A stretch of 64,000 bases of DNA, from positions 70,001 to 134,000 of the forward strand of contig JAMWET010006552.1 in assembly GCA_024036415.1 (NCBI GenBank), written 5' to 3'. Origin of the DNA: Prochilodus magdalenae (Eukaryota; Chordata; Actinopteri; Characiformes; Prochilodontidae). The position numbers were made by a program, and so were the translations under genes. Positions 60,071 to 64,000 of the stretch are shown here, piece after piece; position 1 is the first letter of the stretch, and each line of letters begins with the position of its first letter. The notes under the pieces are model-generated. The model searched no databases. It was given only the letters and a program-made list of their open reading frames with translations, and was not told where the DNA came from.

Positions 60071-61308
60071 GAATGAAGGGGTGACAGACGGCTACAGTCT
60101 ACTTGGTCTAGCTTGCTAGCTTTTGTTGATGCTTGTCAGCATAAGCTTGCTAAGTTCTGTGTTGTGTGGGCGGGGCTAGGGACATCAGCCTTCTGATTGG
60201 TCAGAAAATGCTTTTGTAAGTTTTACCCAAGGTTAGGACCGGCCAGTTTCCATGAACTGTACATGAACATTGTGGCCCAGAGGAAAGGTTGTTCAGCTGT
60301 CATGACAATGAAATAGCAAGCAACTCACAACATGCACCATGTAAAGGCAGCTTTACTGCCCCTGTTCCTATGGAAACTCACTTCTGCTGTTGGTGTGACA
60401 CATCGGGCAAAGGGTCAAGAAGCCCTCTCTTAAAAAGAGCAATGGGGAACAGAGGCTTTACCGATGGAAAATCAATTCCATGCCCATCCCCTGCCGTCCT
60501 ACTCAGCCTCCCTTCGACTGATCCTCATAAACTCAGGGGCTTTTAGAAACGGGAACATAAACATGGAAGGGAAACTTAATTCTGTAGCCCTCTTTGGCTC
60601 CTTGCCTAAAACATATTGCACACATTGCCACTCGTATCATGCAGACCCGGCGTTCGAACCCGAGTTCAGATACAGCCAATGTGAAGCACGCACAGGCGAC
60701 CTGAGGGGCAGATGGTGTCTAGGTTGTGCAATGCGGCACAAGGCTGATATATTTTGGTCTCTCAGCACCAGACTGCTGTGTGCATGGTAATCTAAAAAAA
60801 AAAAAACAGAAGAGGAAGAGAAAGTTTCCCTAAACTAACACCACTTCCCATCATTTCCATGAACATGGTCCAGTGGTGAAAGTAAAGCTGCCTCCACTCA
60901 AATCACTTCAACAAGTGACTCTGAGCTTACCTCGGAACAAGCCTCGGACAGTTTTGGACTGACCGGACCAGAACTAGACACTTACTTGGGGTCAAGGTCG
61001 CAAGGGGTGAGTGTGCATGCATTTGGGATTTATAGGATTGCTCTGAGACGAGAAGTCCAAACGAAGAACCCAAGAGCTTCTCTTTTGTGCATTGGTGCAG
61101 AGCAAGCATGTGGGAGTAGACAGTGCAATAGCCAAACTATGTTTATGTACCGGTTATTAAATCCACAGGTGAGAGCCTAAACGAATGGTCACATGAATCC
61201 TTGGCATGCATACAGGAAGTGCGAATACACATGCAAATATGAAAAAATAATCTTCAACTAGGATCTAGTACTGGTGCATGCAAATACTGGTCTGATAAGG
61301 GGGACACT

Positions 61309-61309
<1 letters not shown>
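60071..61309. other. no gene recognised
   Basis: Non-repetitive by eye. Frames at 60289-60546 and 60464-60790 (+) have no recognised domain. This is a plausible place for a non-coding receptor exon, but no exon is supported. Confidence 0.35.
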
Positions 61310-61351
<42 letters not shown>

Positions 61352-61380
61352 TATATATATATATATATAGATATATATAT
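61310..61380. repeat. (TA)n microsatellite
   Basis: About 70 bp of TA repeats interrupted by two GATA-like steps. Confidence 0.95.
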
Positions 61381-61834
61381 TATGCAATAATGCATAACAT
61401 TTCAATGGGGTTTAATGCTTTTCAGCTACAGGCTCAGATACTTATTACTGTATAAAATGAATGGTACTGTGTATATCCATATTTACAGGAGTAAGCTTGA
61501 TTTAACTTTAGTGTCAATGGAACCAGACTTCTTCCCAAGCAGTTTTGGTATTAAGGTATTAAGGATCCTCATAGAGAGCTTCCATTTCATTTTACCGGGA
61601 AGGCTTTACACTAGATGTTGGAACATTGCTGTGATGAATTCATCATTCTCTGTCACTGCAGAGAGCGCTGTTCCCACTGTGCAACTGCTTTGAAGCTCAG
61701 TGCTATGTGTGGGCTTAATACCTCTCCAGTCAACACTTAGTGAGAGTCATGGTGACCTTGAGTTTATGTCTGGCAGCTCCAGAGCGCTCTGTTCTGCTGG
61801 CAATGTTGTTCTATGGAGATTGTAAACTTACCAG

Positions 61835-61990
61835 ACCTAATAGTTTGTAATCCCTCCACAAGCACCAATAACAGCTGTGATGGTATTTGGCATGTACTGG
61901 ATACGTTTATGGATGTGGATGGGCCGGGTTTGGTGTCTGGATACTTTTGGACACACAAGTGCTCACTTTTCTGAAGTAAAGGTACAAAAA
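61835..61990 (-). mobile_element. Tc1-like relic, family C, diverged
   Basis: ccctccacaagcaccaataa and cagctgtgatggtatttggc match the segment at 4755-4800, then the similarity fades. Confidence 0.5.
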
Positions 61991-62104
61991 AATCACTGTT
62001 TTCTTTCAGCTTTGATTCAGTTTCAGTTACAGGTAGTAAAGCACATTGATTTGACTCCATCAATTGTTTCTGATGTCTCTCTTTTATGTTTTAATTTTTT
62101 AGCC

Positions 62105-62810
62105 GGTTGATAGTTTATTAGACCAACAGTAACTAAAACTCATGCTAAAAACTCTATATTTAAAAAACACCAGTAACTAAAAATGCATACCAAAAAAAAC
62201 GACACTAAAAACCACCAGTAGCTAAAAACTTTATACTAAAAACCACCAGTAACTAAAAACTTATACTAAAAACCACCAGTAACTAAAAACTTATACTAAA
62301 AACCACCAGTAACTAAAAACTTTATACTAAAAACCACCAGTAACTAAAAACTTATACTAAAAACCACCAGTAACTAAAAACTTATACTAAAAACCGCCAG
62401 TAACTAAAAACTTATACTAAAAACTTATACTAAAAACCACCAGTAACTAAAAACTTATACTAAAAACCACCAGTAACTAAAAACTTATACTAAAAACTTA
62501 TACTAAAAACCACCAGTAACTAAAAACTTATACTAAAAACTTATACTAAAAACCACCAGTAACTAAAAACCACCAGTAACTAAAAACTTATACTAAAAAC
62601 TTATACTAAAAACTTATACTAAAAACCACCAGTAACTAAAAACTTATACTAAAAACCACCAGTAACTAAAAACTTATACTAAAAACCACCAGTAACTAAA
62701 AACTTATACTAAAAAACTTATACTAAAAACCACCAGTAACTAAAAACTTATACTAAAAACCAACAGTAACTAAAAAACTTTATAAAACTTTATACTAAAA
62801 AACCCAGATA
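62105..62810. repeat. 30-bp satellite array upstream of the receptor exon
   Basis: The unit is aaaaaccaccagtaactaaa plus aacttatact (30 bp), about 23 copies, with occasional duplications of the 15-bp half aaaaacttatact. It ends about 430 bp before the P2Y12-like coding exon. Confidence 0.93.
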
Positions 62811-63220
62811 AATATTTATGGGTATGGCTGGAATTAGTCTGTATATTTTACCCAAAATTACTGCAAAGTAATGTGACTTTTGTTTTGACTTTACACTTGT
62901 TTAGTTGACATCTAGAACCTGTTGTAAATGTAACATCTTACATCATATAAACCATATTAATTATCTACTGCTTTATACACTTACCTGGTTAATAAGTAAT
63001 AAGAATACTCTTAGGGGGAAGTGTAGCTCTTACAAACCTGACCAACAATAACTTCTTTAATAAAAGTAAACTTGAATAATATCTGATTTCCTTGTTTTTC
63101 CTTGTGTGAACCTCATGTTTGCACATTTTAGCACTTTTCCTTGAGTACAATTATAATATGAACTTTTGCCCTCATATTTTGGTTTTTCTATTTATAACAG
63201 TTCGTTTCATTGGTTTACAT
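62811..63220. other. sequence between the 30-bp satellite and the receptor exon
   Basis: AT-rich with a pyrimidine-rich 3' end leading into the acceptor at 63230; presumably the end of the receptor's last intron. Confidence 0.45.
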
Positions 63221-63230
63221 TCATCCCCAG
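63221..63230 (+). promoter_or_regulatory. splice acceptor before the receptor coding exon
   Basis: The sequence tcatccccag precedes the initiator ATG by 8 nt. Receptors of this group commonly have the whole coding region in one exon preceded by non-coding exons, which fits. The upstream exon and promoter were not identified. Confidence 0.5.
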
Positions 63231-63238
63231 AAACCCTC

Positions 63239-64000
63239 ATGGAGCTGTCAGCGATCCCGGTCCACCTCAGCAACCAGACCTATGGAAATGCATCATGTTC
63301 CCGTGACAATGTGCTAAAGACGACCGTCTTCCCTATCCTGTATTCCATCCTCTTCCTCCTCGGATTGTCCCTCAACGGCCTGGCGGTGTGGGTGTTCTTC
63401 AGCATCCCCAGCCGCTCCCACTTCATCATCTACCTGAAGAACATAGTGGTGGCAGATGTCCTCATGACCCTCACCTTCCCATTTAAGATCCTGTCCGACT
63501 CCAAGGTGGCCTCCATCGCCGTCCGTGTCTTCGTCTGCCGGGTGTCTTCCGTACTCTTCTACCTCACCATGTACATCAGCATCCTCTTTTTCGGACTGAT
63601 CAGCATTGACCGCTGCAGGAAGACTCTCTGGCCCTTTGTGGGCACCAGTGCCAGACGGCTGGCCTTCAGAAAGCTCCTCTCGTGTGCCATCTGGACAACC
63701 CTCCTGGCCCTGTCACTGCCCAACGTTATCCTTACCAGCCAGCCGCCCACTTCCAAGGACTTCAAGTGCAGTGACCTGAAGACTCCACTGGGGCTGAAGT
63801 GGCACGAAGTGGTCAACCACATCTGCCAGATTATCTTCTGGGGCAACCTATTAATTGTAGTAGTGTGCTACACGCTCATTACCAAAGAGCTTTACAGGTC
63901 ATTTACACGAACCCATGCCCAAAGCGGACCAGCGCAAGGGTACCCTGGGGGGACCAGTGAATGCCGGAGGAAGAAGAAGAAGGTACGGGTGAACGTGTTC
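63239..64000 (+). CDS. p2ry12: P2Y12-group purinergic receptor, 5' part (TM1-TM5), runs off the window end
   Basis: The frame is open from ATG at 63239 to the window edge, 254 codons with no stop, so the gene continues beyond. It is a class A GPCR. N12 and N17 are sequons; C20 is the N-terminal Cys expected to pair with TM7. N46 (1.50), D73 (2.50), C100 (3.25), a D124-R125-C126 variant of DRY, W152 (4.50) and C177 (loop 2, partner of C100) are in place. TM5 has N203 where most GPCRs have Pro, as in P2Y12. The blocks FPFKILSD, WHEVVN and VCYTLITKELYRS match the P2Y12/13/14/GPR87 group and look closest to P2Y12, the Gi-coupled ADP receptor. Loop 3 (226-248) seems longer than in mammals. An acceptor (tcatccccag) ends 8 nt before the ATG, so 5' exons are non-coding. 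P2RY13 or P2RY14 orthology is not excluded. Confidence 0.85.
   Translation, partial: MELSAIPVHLSNQTYGNASCSRDNVLKTTVFPILYSILFLLGLSLNGLAVWVFFSIPSRSHFIIYLKNIVVADVLMTLTFPFKILSDSKVASIAVRVFVCRVSSVLFYLTMYISILFFGLISIDRCRKTLWPFVGTSARRLAFRKLLSCAIWTTLLALSLPNVILTSQPPTSKDFKCSDLKTPLGLKWHEVVNHICQIIFWGNLLIVVVCYTLITKELYRSFTRTHAQSGPAQGYPGGTSECRRKKKKVRVNVF

Noticed and set aside
60289..60790. Two overlapping + frames as a possible extra gene near the receptor
   Set aside because: No domain, no plausible splice sites and different frames; nothing supports translation.
20936..63220. med12l exons on the minus strand, expected from mammalian gene order
   Set aside because: No glutamine-rich or mediator-like exon was seen. 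The gene may be absent, moved or too diverged to see by eye.

Overview
The window is vertebrate genomic DNA, very probably from a ray-finned fish and perhaps an otophysan such as a characin or catfish. The evidence is an intron-split gene with GT/AG borders, abundant Tc1/mariner, hAT, piggyBac and L2-type LINE relics of the kind common in teleosts, and long AT/CA microsatellites. No bacterial-style operons, CRISPR arrays or RNA genes were recognised.

There are two real genes, both on the + strand. The first, at 2770-20095, reads as igsf10 (immunoglobulin superfamily member 10). Six coding exons join in phase into an uninterrupted protein of 2567 residues: signal peptide, LRR block with cysteine caps, two Ig domains, a long Ser/Thr/Pro-rich linker and ten more Ig domains. 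A candidate promoter and non-coding first exon lie at 2229-2535. The second gene enters at 63239 and runs off the end of the window. Its 254 visible residues cover TM1 to TM5 of a P2Y12-group purinergic receptor, best read as p2ry12. From memory, mammals also have IGSF10 followed on the same strand by P2RY12, and this shared order is the main argument for igsf10 over its paralogue mxra5.

The 42 kb between the genes (20.9-63.2 kb), and the igsf10 introns, are filled with transposon debris and tandem arrays. Recognisable items are three Tc1-like families with at least fifteen pieces; a complete but dead piggyBac element (49790-52315) with perfect TTAA duplications; an L2-like LINE (30771-34395, minus strand) with a damaged reverse transcriptase; two LTR-like segments; a fold-back element with an internal 14-bp array; and several minisatellites.

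The most unusual item is a pair of related hAT-type elements. One is a compact 162-bp copy with a perfect 8-bp target duplication (40563-40724). The other is a 1269-bp copy (45784-47052) whose interior holds about 29 copies of a 31-bp satellite and which sits inside a Tc1 relic. Other large arrays are a 40/41-bp satellite of about 2.1 kb (57930-60070) and a 30-bp satellite (62105-62810) just upstream of the receptor exon. Long reading frames across these arrays are by-products of repetition, not genes.

The genes do not obviously act together. IGSF10-type proteins are secreted matrix proteins and P2Y12-type receptors are plasma-membrane ADP receptors; their linkage is one of conserved position.
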